Shown in pieces: positions 22,331 to 32,856 of a stretch of 64,000 nucleotides of DNA. Below the pieces are notes generated by a model, which saw only the letters and a list, made by a program, of their open reading frames with translations, ran no database searches and was not told the DNA's origin. How positions within the stretch are numbered: position 1 is the stretch's first letter; each line of letters opens with the position of its first letter. Origin of the DNA: Malaya genurostris (taxonomy: Eukaryota; Arthropoda; Insecta; Diptera; Culicidae); the NCBI RefSeq assembly GCF_030247185.1, contig NC_080571.1:83895025-83959024 (forward strand), read 5' to 3'. Made by a program: the position numbers and the translations under genes.

Positions 22331-23424
22331 CACAGTTCGTGCTCGCATCCCATAAGACGCAGTCGACAATTGCTTACGGTCGAGACGATAAAAACAAAGA
22401 CAATACAGTGTAGTGAACAATAGAGTGAACGAAATGGGCAAATACGATTTAACAAAGCCTGAAAGTTGGCCTACAAGGCGCTGCAAAGTTAGACCAGCAG
22501 CAACCGAAATTGAAACCTTGCTTAAGGAACGAATGCATCTAAACGTTAATGATGTAAGTGAGATTCAATTCAACAAGGCGTCTAACTGTGTGTACATTAT
22601 GTTCAAACGTGAAAAAGATGCAATTGCATTTGCTTCGGTTAATAACGGGGTGCACAGTATTGATCATGACAATGTTGAATATAAAATCCCTGTGTACATG
22701 GTGGACAATGCCATAGAAGTACGCGTGCATGACCTTCCCCCGCAGACCAGCGATGGGTATGTTCGGAAGAGTATGTCGCAGTACGGTGAAGTTCTTTCCA
22801 TCGAAAGGGAAGTATGGCGGAATTTTTTTCCGGGTATCCGGAATGGCGTGCGAGTGGTACGTATGCAACTACGTAAAGCAATTCCATCTTACATCATTTG
22901 TGATCAAGACGGGATACATCCGTGTAAAACGCTGATTACGTATGAAAATCAACTGGTTACATGTCAGTTTTGTGAACAACCTGCACACTACGGCAAACCT
23001 TGCACTGAAACTGCAAAAAGGACATCTTCAAACAAAAATAAGGACAACCGCCCAACAACGGAAACTAGTGAGCGCAGTACTCCTGTTGTACCATCAAACC
23101 CACCAGCAACTGCAATTAATGCACAACAAGGCGCGTCTACAGCAACTAACAACCAACCCAAGAATGCGAATTACAAGGAAAACGAAGAAAACACGGAAAC
23201 CAACAACGATACCACCGATGCGGCAATGGAGGACGAGACGAGCGACGAACAAAGTGCCCCTCACTCATCGCAAGATAAAAATGGAAGCTCCTCTCCCCCT
23301 AGAAAAAGGGTGACAACGAGATCCAACGGTAAAAAAATTATTTTATCTAATAAAAAAAATGGCTCATTCGGCCACGTAAAGCTTGTACGCAAATTGGCCT
23401 GAATAAAAAAATTAAAAAAAAAAC
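22331..23424 (+). mobile_element. ORF1-only non-LTR retroposon, complete
   Basis: The insertion is flanked by the 11-bp duplication CACCAAAAATT (22320-22330 and 23425-23435), and copy A of the host element shows the near-empty site. It starts CA-CAGTTCGTGC and ends in an A-rich tail at about 23411-23424. With +1 at the A of CAGTT, the sequence AGTCG falls at +28 to +32, matching the downstream promoter element (RGWYV) used by jockey- and I-type LINEs. The only gene is a gag-like ORF1; there is no ORF2 remnant. This is the layout of a non-autonomous 'half LINE', comparable to mammalian HAL1. Confidence 0.82.
22434..23402 (+). CDS. LINE-type ORF1 protein (gag-like, CCHC)
   Basis: A 322-residue intact frame from the first in-frame ATG at 22434, which has purine at -3 and G at +4. 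By analogy with LINE ORF1 proteins it would bind the element's RNA. The N-terminal ~170 residues include a region resembling RRM-like ORF1 folds (IEVRVHDLPPQTSDGYVRKSM). One zinc knuckle follows, C-x2-C-x4-H-x4-C (CQFCEQPAHYGKPC, about residue 182). The C-terminal third is low complexity, rich in Asn, Thr and acidic residues, then basic (PPRKRVTTRSNGKK). The clade of the parent LINE is uncertain. It might be translated and act in trans with another LINE's ORF2, but this is inference. Confidence 0.8.
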   Translation: MGKYDLTKPESWPTRRCKVRPAATEIETLLKERMHLNVNDVSEIQFNKASNCVYIMFKREKDAIAFASVNNGVHSIDHDNVEYKIPVYMVDNAIEVRVHDLPPQTSDGYVRKSMSQYGEVLSIEREVWRNFFPGIRNGVRVVRMQLRKAIPSYIICDQDGIHPCKTLITYENQLVTCQFCEQPAHYGKPCTETAKRTSSNKNKDNRPTTETSERSTPVVPSNPPATAINAQQGASTATNNQPKNANYKENEENTETNNDTTDAAMEDETSDEQSAPHSSQDKNGSSSPPRKRVTTRSNGKKIILSNKKNGSFGHVKLVRKLA

Positions 23425-23789
23425 CACCAAAAATTAAAAAAATTTAAAAAAATCAAACAGAAACGTTAGGGTCTAGAAAAACTTCTGCTCTAACTATGCT
23501 GCTTTGATTTGTTGACTTCTTATCAGTCTACGCTGAGATACAGTGGACACCACAAATCATGATTTTCAAGAAGCGTTCTCAAAAATACTTCTTAACCGAA
23601 TTATTTCTCAATATTTTTCCACAAAAAAATTATAAAATGTTGTTCGAATAATGCTTTTTATCATGCAAAAAATTTGAATTTGTTTTGTTGCACGATAACT
23701 CTGAAAAGAATTCGCATAAATGATGATATTTTTCACCATTAAGACCCTACCCCCCCTTAAATAATACGATGATAGAAGTTTGTTTTAAA

Positions 23790-23890
23790 TTACATTTTTC
23801 GGTTAAGCCTTTGCCGCCTAGCGCTATTTTCAGAGTGCCCATTTGATTTCCCACAACTACTTCTTGAATACCATTTTTGAACAAAAAATG
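23790..23890 (-). repeat. Dispersed repeat fragment, inverted
   Basis: On the minus strand 'ttcaagaagtagttgtggga' and 'gggcactctg' match the fragment at 6300-6412. It lies just outside the TTAA element. Confidence 0.45.
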
Positions 23891-24116
23891 AAAGTGAGTT
23901 GCAAATACATCAGCCATTATTAACATCAGTCTTTAATCGAATTGGTTTCCATCCGTGCAAAATAAATGGTTTGTCATGTTGAAAACGTGTGCAAAGCTTT
24001 TACCAAATCGAAGTAAGTGAATTCAGGTTCAGGACTTTTTTTTATTTAAAAGATATTTTTATTTAGGCCTATATGCGTACAGAGGCTACCACGTTTAGGA
24101 TAAGGTCGTTTGGCAT

Positions 24117-24807
24117 GGATCAGGGTTATTAAGCCGAAAGCCATTTCACCGAAAACCGTTTCGCCGAAAGTCATTTCGCCGAATGACATTTCGCCGAATG
24201 GACCACTTCGCCGAATGTCATTTCGTCGAAAGCCATTTCGCCGATTCTTTTAATTGTCTTAATATTATAATTGGAATTGATTTAAAATAAACACAAATGA
24301 GATTGATTCATGAACCTCAGAACGGAGTTCCCAAGGAAACTTGTTGACGATTAGCCACTAAACAGTTGCATAGGTGTATCTACCAAGCAAATGTATGTGG
24401 TATTTTCCGTTTACTACTTCGGACCTAACTAAATCAAAGAAACCTAGCTTTGAGTAGACCGGGCAAACGAGGCGGTTACAGGTTTGTATGCAAGAGGCCG
24501 CCGCTTCCGACGGCGGGTCGGCGGCCAACTCAACCGGCGTCGCCTCAGCTGCTTTATGCTGTCGAGCCATCTTGGCTTCGGTTATGTGGCTGCGCCACAT
24601 CAGTTATACGGGAGACATAATGGCACAAATAAAATTATATGATGTATTTGAGAATACCCTTTCGGCGAAATGTCCTTTTCGGCGAAATTACCCTTTCGGT
24701 GAAACGACTTTCGACGAAATGACCCATTCGGCGAAACGACTTTCGGCGAAATGGCATTCGGCGAAACGACTTTCGGCGAAATGGCTTTCGGCGAAATGAC
24801 CCTCTCC
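24117..24807. mobile_element. Inverted-repeat DNA element, copy 2
   Basis: Same ends as 2026-2748, built of 'tttcggcgaaatg'-type words, with terminal GG...CC. It is flanked by an exact 10-bp duplication CGTTTGGCAT (24107-24116 and 24808-24817) in non-repetitive DNA, which gives firmer evidence of transposition than copy 1. The GC-rich core (24470-24600) is inverted relative to copy 1. A 9-10-bp duplication and long inverted ends suggest Mutator-like mobilisation. Frames rich in SFRRK across the ends follow the repeat and are not genes. Confidence 0.88.
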
Positions 24808-24884
24808 CGTTTGGCATAATGGTTATTTGGCATAACAGATGAACATGCTGCTTAATAGAAATTGTTCTAATTTACTGCAATTTT

Positions 24885-25000
24885 GAAAGGTCTAATGCGG
24901 CTACGCCTCCTCGTTCTTAATGGCCTGCTGTCCGACCTCGCTGACGCTCGTTCAGACTTAACTAAGGGTTAGCTCCTAGGTTTGGGTAATCTGGGCAAAC
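24885..25000. repeat. Diverged fragment of the same element's core
   Basis: 'ctaatgcggctacgcc', 'ctgctgtccgacctcgctga' and 'gctcgttcagacttaac' match the segment 2330-2410 of copy 1 in reverse complement. It lies 80 bp outside copy 2, so an older copy or a larger element existed here. Confidence 0.7.
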
Positions 25001-25047
25001 GCCAGCAACTAGACAGAGGTGATTTCTGTGGGGGCCCTGCCAACCAA

Positions 25048-25110
25048 CGTACCAACGAATCTGTACGCTAAGAAGTCTGCTGAAACCAGAGGAACGCAAT
25101 ACCAAGGCGA
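25048..25110 (+). repeat. SINE tail fragment
   Basis: 'gaatctgtacgctaagaag' followed by 'tctgctgaaaccagaggaa' matches the tail of the tRNA-Val-derived SINE at 10627-10825. Confidence 0.6.
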
Positions 25111-25689
25111 ATCGAAGAATTCTGGTCGTCATGTGATAAAGTTAATAATGTGTCAAGTTGAATGAACGGATGAATCACTGTTGATTACTCAACCCCGGGA
25201 TCTGCGATTATATCGTAGAAGAGTTCTTTTAGAAGGGTTGTTTTCATTACTGATCTAACCTGCTGATGATAATGAAATGATAATGATTTTCGCCGTTGTT
25301 TTCGTTATTCTCCTAAATTTATACGAATTCGTCTCACCAGAATCGCAACTACGGCTGTAATGATCTATTATCCAGTAGGTATCTTTTATTTGCCAGGTCT
25401 TTCGTGTGTTTGATTTTCACCTGCCTTATTGTCGAGTTAATTGTAGGACTTTGAAGGTCTGTTGATGAATATATTAAGGATGTAAGGAGGTTTTATGCCT
25501 ACTGGAGAACGAGATTCAAAAACTTTGCCTACGTTTTTAAACGAAGAAACGTGCACAGCTAATGACCATTACTGGAACTGATGAGTGATATTATTCACTT
25601 CAAGACAATTTTATCACCGTAACGTTATGATTTTCTAAAAATAGTACTGAAACGGTAAAGACTCAACCGACCCATTCGGTTTTGTTTTT

Positions 25690-26100
25690 TTGTTTGTAAA
25701 GTTGGTTTCCACATTCCCACAACGCGTTCGTGATAAAACCTCAACTCAACGCAGCTCAAGTGTGACCGTTTATCGTTTCTTTCACACCTCGGCAAGACCT
25801 CTCATCATGCGGAATACTATTCTAGTTACTGCTGCTGCTGCTGCTGCGTTGGATGATTGCAGGATGATACAGTGCAGCGGTGACGACAATGTCGACGACG
25901 GCTGTATAAAAAAAACAGTAAACAACGGAGACTTCAAACGACCTTCCCGCGCGTTCGTGCGTATGTTTGCAGATCGTCGCAGCAGAACACCCTCGTAAGT
26001 GTGTCAGTGTGTGCACGCGATAATCCCAATTCAACTATAGGTAAGCGTAATCTTAGAACCTCACGGTGTACCAGCACTCAACCTGCCTCAAGACACCGGA
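25690..26100 (+). promoter_or_regulatory. Candidate core promoter and first exon (weak)
   Basis: 'ggctgtataaaaaaaac' at about 25901 looks like a TATA box; about 30 bp downstream 'cttcaaac' could serve as initiator. A splice-donor-like CTC|GTAAGTGTG lies at 25994-26004 and another, ATAG|GTAAGCG, at 26037-26046. The surrounding 25.7-26.5 kb is less AT-rich than the transposon zones and contains a (GCT)n run at 25832. An open frame ATG 25807-25998 also runs into the first donor. I see no downstream exon in the window, so this is only a candidate. Confidence 0.25.
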
Positions 26101-26749
26101 ATTCGTCCCTCCGTTGGCGAACTGTGTCACTCGAGTGTTTTTAAAAATAACCATTTTGTAAGACCCGCTCCTCTCGGTAGCGGTAAACTAACGACCTAGC
26201 CTTTCGGAGAACGGCAGAGAAACGAGGTGGGCAGGACTGCGAAGACAAATTGTTGAGCCATCAGGAATCGTTGCTGCGTGACGCGCTGACTGTTTTAAAT
26301 CATTCTTCAACTTCACCGGTTGTCCTCGCCCCGTGGCCTGGCGGCCCTGATGGTCTCATCAGTCGTCGTCGAGTTGAGTTGAGTTGAAAAAGAAAGAAAG
26401 AAAAGACGCTCCTCGTTCAAACACACATACATGCACACAAAAAGTCGCGGAAGCAGGAAGCGTTCCTGGGACAGGTCATTCAACTGCCCCGATGGTACTG
26501 AAATAGATTGGCACTGGTTGCTGGCTGTGCAATTGTGTATTGAGGAAAGAAAGTAACTTGTTGCGCTGATGTTGTAACGTTTTTTTTTTCACTCTTTCCA
26601 ACCTGTCCAGAACTGGTTGGGGACAGTTTGTCTGCGATTAAAAATCAATTGGAAATTGTGTTTCCTAAGGTTTTTACTTCCGGAGACGGTTTGTTCGGCG
26701 TGTTCAATAATTACTTGAATGTTGTTGGATACTGCAAGTCTCCAAACTG
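26101..26749. other. Unassigned, GC-richer sequence
   Basis: Probably older unique sequence up to the left target duplication of the I-type LINE. It contains a GAAA-rich run near 26389-26404 and a T10 run near 26580. No coding evidence. Confidence 0.4.
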
Positions 26750-26763
26750 GAATGTATAAACTT

Positions 26764-27424
26764 TTTTTTTATTCAACAATATAATATAATTTTTTTGGCA
26801 CACTGCTTAAGCTCTAAGATGCCGGTTTTTTCTAATTTTAGTTAACGACTAACATAAAACTGTAATATTGGTGTTGAAATTGTCTATTCTCGAGAATCCA
26901 GCCTACAGCTGGCAATCCGCAGTGGTTGATGAACTGAATATAGCGTGTGTCTTCCAGATGACGTTGGTAAATATTTATGCTGGCCGCATCCTTTGGTCCG
27001 TATGGGTCCGCGGAAAACACCCCCAGGCTACGAAGACCCGGCGGGTGGCCCGCATGCTGGTCATCGATTGGAGCGGTCTTCCATTGGGGTTGATTGTTAT
27101 GTTACGGAAGAGAATAAAAGAGACATAGACTAGTAAATATTGTAGAAAAACGGGGTAAAAAGGGGATATGGGAACGAAATGCCTAGAAAACGACAGAGAT
27201 CTAATTAGTTGACAACGAGATGGTGAAGAGACGGGGAAAGGGAGAACAGAAAAGTTAGTGACAACAAAAAGATCTAGTTAGTTCCAATGAAGATGGTGGA
27301 CAGGACGAGGGGTCGATAGAATCGGGCGGATGTTAGTGTCGAACCTGCAGTTGGAGATTATTCTTAGCCATAGTTAAAATATCGTCGAGGAATGGGAGGA
27401 ACTTTCTCTGCAAGATATAATAGA
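26764..27424 (-). other. 3' untranslated region of the I-clade LINE
   Basis: About 660 bp between the ORF2 stop and the A-rich tail. No conserved frame. The RT is expected to recognise this region, but I cannot point to a specific structure. Confidence 0.7.
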
Positions 27425-30013
27425 TTACACTTGTATACGAATGTGTTTAAGGAATTGGTATATGAGAAGCATGTATGAACTATCCCGACTCGCCAACACA
27501 TCCCGAACCGGAACCTCAGGCGGTCTACCTCGGGCCCTAAGGGATTCCAGTAGCTTCGACCTGGCGTCACGATACTCTACGCACGACCACACGACATGCT
27601 CGATGTCCTGGTAACCGTCGCCACAGGTGCAGAGATTGCTCTCCACGAGCCCAATACGCCGGAGATGTGCGTTGAATGTATAATGATTTGACATGAGCCG
27701 CGACATAACACGAATGAAATCGCGACTCACATTCATCCCCTTGAACCAAGGTTTCGTCGATACCTTAGGGATAATGGCGTGTAGCCATCGTCCCAGTTCG
27801 TCATTCGTCCATGAAGTTTGCCAACTTTCGAGAGTTTTCTGACGAGAAATACTGAAAAATTCATTGAAGCAGATTGGTCTTTCATAAATATCACCTTCTA
27901 ATGCACCCACCTTAGCCAATGAGTCTGCCTTTTCATTGCCCGGAATGGAACAATGCGAAGGGACCCAGACTAACGATATTGAATAAGACCGTTCAGATAA
28001 AGTTCTCAAATGTTCCCGTATTTTCCCCAGGAAATATGGGGGATACTTTCCTGGCTTCATTGCCCGGAGAGCTTCTATTGAGCTTAGACTGTCCGTGACA
28101 ATGAAGTAATGGTCTTTAGGCAAGGTTTCAATGATCTCGAGGGTGTACTGAATAGCAGCTAATTCTGCGACGTAAACTGAAGCCGGATCACTGAGTTTGT
28201 ACGAAGCGGTGATGTTCTGATTGAAGATACTGAAGCCTGTGGACTCGTTGATGTTTGATCCGTCAGTGTAAAACACTTTTTCACAGTTGACTGTTCTTAG
28301 TTTATTATAAAAAATATTAGGGGCCACTTGAGGGCGTATGTGATCCGGAATTCCACGAATCTCTTCTCTCATGGATGTGTCGAAAAACACAGTAGAATCA
28401 GAAGTATCCAGGAAATGAGCACGGTTGGAAACAAACGAAGAAGGATTAATATTCTGAGCCATGTAATCAAAATACAAGGACATAAAACGGGTTTGAGAAT
28501 TAAGCTCAACTAACCTTTCGAAGTTTTCAATCACCATCGGATTCAAGATATCGCATCGGATAAGCAATCGGTATGAGAGATCCCAGAATCGATTTTTCAA
28601 CGGTAAGACGCCCGCGAGCACTTCGAGACTCATCGTATGAGTCGATTGCATGCAACCTAGGGCAATACGCAAACAACGATACTGAATTCTTTCCAGTTTA
28701 ATGAAATGGGTGTTCGCGGCGGATCGGAAGCAGAAGCATCCATATTCCATTACGGACAATATCGTTGTTTGGTAAAGCCTGATCAAGTCTCCTGGGTGGG
28801 CACCCCACCAAGTTCCGGTTATTGTGCGAAGAAAATTGATTCTCTGCTGGCATTTTTGTTTCAGATACCTAATGTGACATCCCCAGGTGCCTTTGGAGTC
28901 GAACCAGACCCCGAGATATTTGAATGTGAAGACCTGAGCTATGTTTTCACCCCCTAGTTGAAGCTGTAGTTGTGCTGGTTCTCGCTTCCTTGAAAATACA
29001 ACCAACTCAGTTTTCTCCGTAGAGAACTCGATACCCATTTGAAGAGCCCATATGGATAAGTTGGCAAGAGTATCTTGTAACGGCCCTTGCAGATCGCCAG
29101 CTTTGGGTCCTATAATAGACACAACGCTGTCGTCGGCAAGTTGTCTTAGCGTGCAAGATGTATTGATACATTTATCGATGTCGTTTACGTAAAAATTGTA
29201 TAAAAGGGGGCTTAAGCATGAGCCCTGAGGAAGACCCATGTAACTGAATCGTATTGTCGACAAATCACCATGCGCGAAATACATGTATTTCTCGGACAAT
29301 AGATTGTACAAAAAGTTATTCAAAATTGGTGAAAGACCATGCTGATGCAACTTCTCAGATAGGATATTTATGGAAACTGAGTCAAAAGCCCCCTTGATGT
29401 CTAGGAAAACTGATGCCATTTGTTCCTTACGAGCAAATGCCATTTGAATTTCTGTTGAGAGCAACGCAAGACAATCGTTCGTTCCTTTTCCTCTGCGGAA
29501 ACCAAATTGTGTATCTGAAAGTAAGCCATTAGTCTCGACCCAATTGTCTAGACGAAACAGAATCATTTTTTCGAACAATTTCCGGATACAGGAAAGCATA
29601 GCAATCGGCCGATACGAATTGTGATCGGAGGCTGGTTTCCCTGGTTTTTGAATGGCAATAACTCTTACTTGTCTCCAGTCATGTGGGACAATATTATCCT
29701 CAAGAAGCCTATTGAATAAATTCAATAAGCGCCTTTTGGCAGAGTCAGGTAAATTTTTCAACAAGTTGAATTTGATTTTGTCTAACCCCGGAGATTTATT
29801 GTTACACGATAAGAGCGCAAGTGAGAACTGTACCATCGAAAACGGTATTTCGTTTGCATTTGACGTCGCGGCGCGGGAGATCCTCTGGTCCGGAGCAGAG
29901 TCTGGGCATACTTTTTTAGCGAAATCGAATATCCAGCGGTTAGAATATTCCTCGCTTTCGTTTGTGGTGTTTTTGTTGCGCATTCGTCGGGCTGTGTTCC
30001 AAAGAGTGCTCAT
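27425..30013 (-). pseudogene. LINE ORF2, reverse transcriptase-RNase H part
   Basis: An 862-codon open segment that makes the cDNA copy at the target nick. RT motifs in order: SYRPIAMLSCIRKLFEKMI (about 134), VFLDIKGAFDS (about 202), GLPQGSCLSPLLYN (about 260) and the catalytic LADD (about 292). RNase H follows with all four acidic residues in place: YTDGS (583), AELAAI (616), TDSLSS (640) and NEKADS (696), plus the His of WVPSHC. A terminal zinc-knuckle-like CTC...H...C lies near 795-811. It looks catalytically intact but is out of frame with the endonuclease part: one base seems missing in an A6 run at about 30063-30068. The first Met of this segment is not the natural start. Confidence 0.93.
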
Positions 30014-30027
30014 CGATGTTTCTTTTG

Positions 30028-31104
30028 TTAATCCGTCGACAAACCGGCGCCAGTAACCGCGTTTTTTGCTTTAATTAAGTTCTTCATTTGCGTGTCTAAC
30101 GTTGCGTAATTACGATAATTATCAGGTGTTCCATTGGCTCTAAACTGTTTGAACGCGGAGGCTCTATCAGCGTTCAGTGATGAGCACTCTTTGTCCCACC
30201 ACGGATTGGGAGGACGGATGTTAGTTTTCGCGCCGGGTACACGTTTCGTCTGAGCTTGAATCGCAGTATCGAGAATCAAGCCAGCCATAAACGTGTACTC
30301 TTCCTCCGGAGGAAGTTCTTGTGTTGTTTTGAGTTTCTCAGATATCGAATTTGCGTAGTCTTTCCAATCAATATTTCGTGTGAGGTCATACGAAACATTG
30401 ATTGTCTCCGATGGTCTTAATCCGCAGGTGATTGAGATTACGATAGGTAGATGATCGCTACCGTGGGGATCAGGGATCACCTTCCACTTGCAATCTAACC
30501 GTAGCGATGTCGAGCAGAGGGATAAATCCAGCGCACTTGGTCTTGCTGGTGGTGCAGGAATCCGTGTCATTTCTCCCGTATTCAAGAGTGTCATATTGAA
30601 GTTGTCGCAAATATCATGGATCATAGTTGATCTGTTATCATCGTGAAGACAGCCCCATCCCGTACCGTGCGAGTTAAAGTCTCCTAAAACCAACGTCGGT
30701 GCAGGAAGGAGCTCTACGATATCACTGAGCCGCCGATGCCCAACCGAGGCTCTTGGGGGAATGTAGATGGAAGCAATGCAAAGGTCTTTGCCTTTTACTG
30801 TTATTTGACATGCGACAACTTCAATGCCTGGTATCGATGGGAGGTTAATTCGATAGAAAGAATAGCACTTTTTGATCCCCAAAAGTACTCCTCCATAGGG
30901 ATTATCTCGATCCAGACGAATAATGTTAAAATCGTGGAAGTTTAGGGGTACATCAGAAGTTAGCCAAGTTTCGCACAATGCAAATGCGTCACATTTCAGA
31001 TTATTCACTAGAATTTTGAAAGGATCTATTTTCGGGGTGATACTTCTACAATTCCACTGTAAAACAGTGATTGAATCCTTAACCTCAAAGGGTGACTTAG
31101 CCAT
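30028..31104 (-). pseudogene. LINE ORF2, APE-type endonuclease part
   Basis: The first 358 codons of ORF2. It nicks target DNA to prime reverse transcription. Catalytic motifs are present in order: QWNCRS (Asn 18), LCETWL (Glu 45), SIYIPP (about 113), GDFNSHG (141-147), LDLSL (about 192) and GSDHLPI (216-221). Its ATG overlaps the ORF1 stop in ATGGCTAA, which suggests reinitiation after ORF1. The frame ends shortly after a one-base loss in an A run near 30063-30068; past the lesion the correct frame continues into the RT segment. Confidence 0.93.
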
Positions 31105-32446
31105 CGAAGGATACGATCGCTGAAAGAAGGGGCCAATTTGCAGTCATCTGCTTCAAATATGTTTTCACTGTAGGCATGAATGCAATTAAAATGCTTTTAA
31201 GAGGGTCAGATATGTTGAAATTTTTGAAGATCCAGTCCACAATATCTGAGAACTTGATAAGTCCAGCACTGAGTTGGTTCTCAGATAGATTTTCGGGGAC
31301 GCTTGGGGGGTTTGATGTCCCAGGAAGTGGTGGGAATTCTTTCGTAGAATTTAGATTTCCTAGACCAGGAGCATTTTGCTTCGGTTTTGCTTTAGCACCA
31401 CTTCCTCTAGCTGTAACTTTTAGAGGCCCTTCTGAGGATATCTTCGAACCCTTACTAGGAAGCTTGTGGGAGGATATATTTCTTCTCTTTCTATAGCTTT
31501 GAGGGACAGCCGAAGATGTACCTTCCAAAGGGTCGTCATAATCACTCTCGTCATTTGACAAGCAGGCATATGGGTTCGTTATTTGTTTGGGGGGAGTGGC
31601 ACTCTTCAGCATATCGGCGAAAGAGCGTTTAGAATGTTCTTTCAGAGAACGCTTCATTCTGTCACCGCGAAGTCTATACGCGGGACATGCCGAGAGGTCA
31701 TGCGGACCCTCCTTACAATAGAGGCACTTTTCAGTATCCTTACCGCAAGAGCCATCCGCATGTCCTCCCCCACAGTTGGCGCACCGGGGCTTATTGCAGC
31801 AATGAGAAGCTGTATGCCCCAATTGTTTACAGTTGGTACAGTTCATTACTCGCGGTACAAAGAGACGAACGGGCAGACGAACCCGGTCCAAGAGGACGTA
31901 GTTGGGTAAAGCCGAGCCAGCAAAGGTAACTCGATAAGAATCTGATTGGGGATAAGATTTTGTTCCATCCCCGGCGATCGATACTGAATGCAAGCGTTTG
32001 CAATCCAGTATCTTGACATTCTTAAGTAAGGGGTCTTTAAAACAACCTGCTCCGTACTTAAGAATGTCCTCACAAGTCAGAGTCGAATCGGTTACCACGC
32101 CGTCTATTTCGACTTCACGAGCTGGTACGTACACGCGGTAGTCCCGCGTAAAGTGCTCATTTCGAACAATCTCGTTTGCCTGCTGAGAGCTGGTTAGTAA
32201 GACCCTGAGCTTGTCTGGTCGTACTTTATCTATTCTTTTTATAGTAGAATATCGCGAGGACAGGTCACGAGATATTTTCAAAGTATTCAATTTTTTGTCG
32301 TTTGATTTGGTCCGGAAATATACAGCATAAGGTCCGACCGGGAGTGCAAGCCCATCCGGATAGCTCTTAATGCGAATCTTACTGCTGTCAGCAGAAGTCT
32401 CCATCTGATCATCGGGAGGGTGAGGATCAGGTTCAGAGTTGCTCAT
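31097..32446 (-). CDS. LINE ORF1 (gag-like, three CCHC knuckles)
   Basis: A 449-residue intact protein expected to coat the element's RNA and carry it to the nucleus. The first 180 residues hold an RRM-like nucleic-acid-binding region (AVYFRTKSNDKKLN, then KVRPDKLRVLLTSS). Three zinc knuckles follow: CTNCKQLGHTASHC (about 203), CANCGGGHADGSC (about 222) and CLYCKEGPHDLSAC (about 241). The C-terminal part is basic and Ser/Pro-rich (YRKRRNISSHKLPSKGSK). The final 8 nt overlap the ORF2 start. Three knuckles and the position agree with I-factor-type ORF1. Confidence 0.93.
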   Translation of the reverse strand: MSNSEPDPHPPDDQMETSADSSKIRIKSYPDGLALPVGPYAVYFRTKSNDKKLNTLKISRDLSSRYSTIKRIDKVRPDKLRVLLTSSQQANEIVRNEHFTRDYRVYVPAREVEIDGVVTDSTLTCEDILKYGAGCFKDPLLKNVKILDCKRLHSVSIAGDGTKSYPQSDSYRVTFAGSALPNYVLLDRVRLPVRLFVPRVMNCTNCKQLGHTASHCCNKPRCANCGGGHADGSCGKDTEKCLYCKEGPHDLSACPAYRLRGDRMKRSLKEHSKRSFADMLKSATPPKQITNPYACLSNDESDYDDPLEGTSSAVPQSYRKRRNISSHKLPSKGSKISSEGPLKVTARGSGAKAKPKQNAPGLGNLNSTKEFPPLPGTSNPPSVPENLSENQLSAGLIKFSDIVDWIFKNFNISDPLKSILIAFMPTVKTYLKQMTANWPLLSAIVSFDG

Positions 32447-32856
32447 GTCCTCACGGATAGTTGTGAGGATAAAATGATGAGGAACCGATAATAGAAAGGC
32501 GGGAGAATAAACAATGAGAAGACAGTACTTATCTTAAAATCCGGCTTATCGTCCACCAAGTTCTCGCTTTTGCAGATCGGTGTATCACCGCAGATGGTGT
32601 GTAAAAATCCTCCACGAGGAAAAAAAACACAATTGTCTATAATGTTCAACGTATAACGGCACTTTTCACCAGAACACAATATACAGTGATATCACAATAG
32701 CACCCGGCACTGGCCAACTGTGCCTATTGATACTAACACTCGCTAGCACACAGAGAGAGCAAAATGACCTTGAGAATGGATTAAAACGCTCGACTGTACA
32801 AATGTTAAGAGAAACGTAAATACGCATCCGATCACATCGACTGTTGATTTGGAACT
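32447..32856 (-). promoter_or_regulatory. 5' UTR and internal promoter of the I-clade LINE
   Basis: About 410 bp from the element's first base to the ORF1 ATG. Initiator-like (C)AGTT at the start and GGATG at +28 to +32 match the Inr plus DPE promoter known from I, jockey and Doc. This internal, TATA-less promoter lets full-length RNA include its own promoter. Short upstream ATGs occur in the leader. Confidence 0.6.

Larger units (their letters stand above)
21784..23756. mobile_element. TTAA-flanked non-autonomous DNA element, copy B
   Basis: TTAA at 21780-21783 and 23757-23760. The ends are inverted: 'ggggcaggcactcttgaaaa' on the left and, on the opposite strand at the right, 'gggtagggtcttaatggtga'. 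It matches copy A (10403-11502) before 22320 and after 23440. The 1.1 kb between is a retroposon insertion absent from copy A, and copy A's SINE is absent here. Confidence 0.87.
26764..32856 (-). mobile_element. Full-length I-clade LINE
   Basis: Both sides carry the 14-bp duplication GAATGTATAAACTT (26750-26763 and 32857-32870). On the minus strand the element starts (C)AGTTCCAAATC, has two overlapping genes, and ends in an A-rich tail at 26764-26775. ORF1 has three CCHC knuckles; ORF2 has endonuclease, RT and RNase H, the domain set of the I clade. Length is 6.09 kb. With +1 at the first A, GGATG falls at +28 to +32, matching the downstream promoter element RGWYV. The complete 5' end, exact duplications and a single coding lesion suggest a recent insertion. 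Confidence 0.93.

Noticed and set aside
22942..23313. 123-codon frame overlapping the ORF1 gene
   Set aside because: It lies in a different frame of the low-complexity part of ORF1 and has no start context or domain of its own.
24488..24833. Arg-rich open frames across the inverted-repeat element
   Set aside because: The SFRRK-type peptides are translations of the repeated 'tttcggcgaaatg' words; frames overlap on the same strand and do not match between the two copies.
25579..25600. Further hammerhead core (ctgatgag)
   Set aside because: No GAAA segment or pairing stems follow at the required distance.
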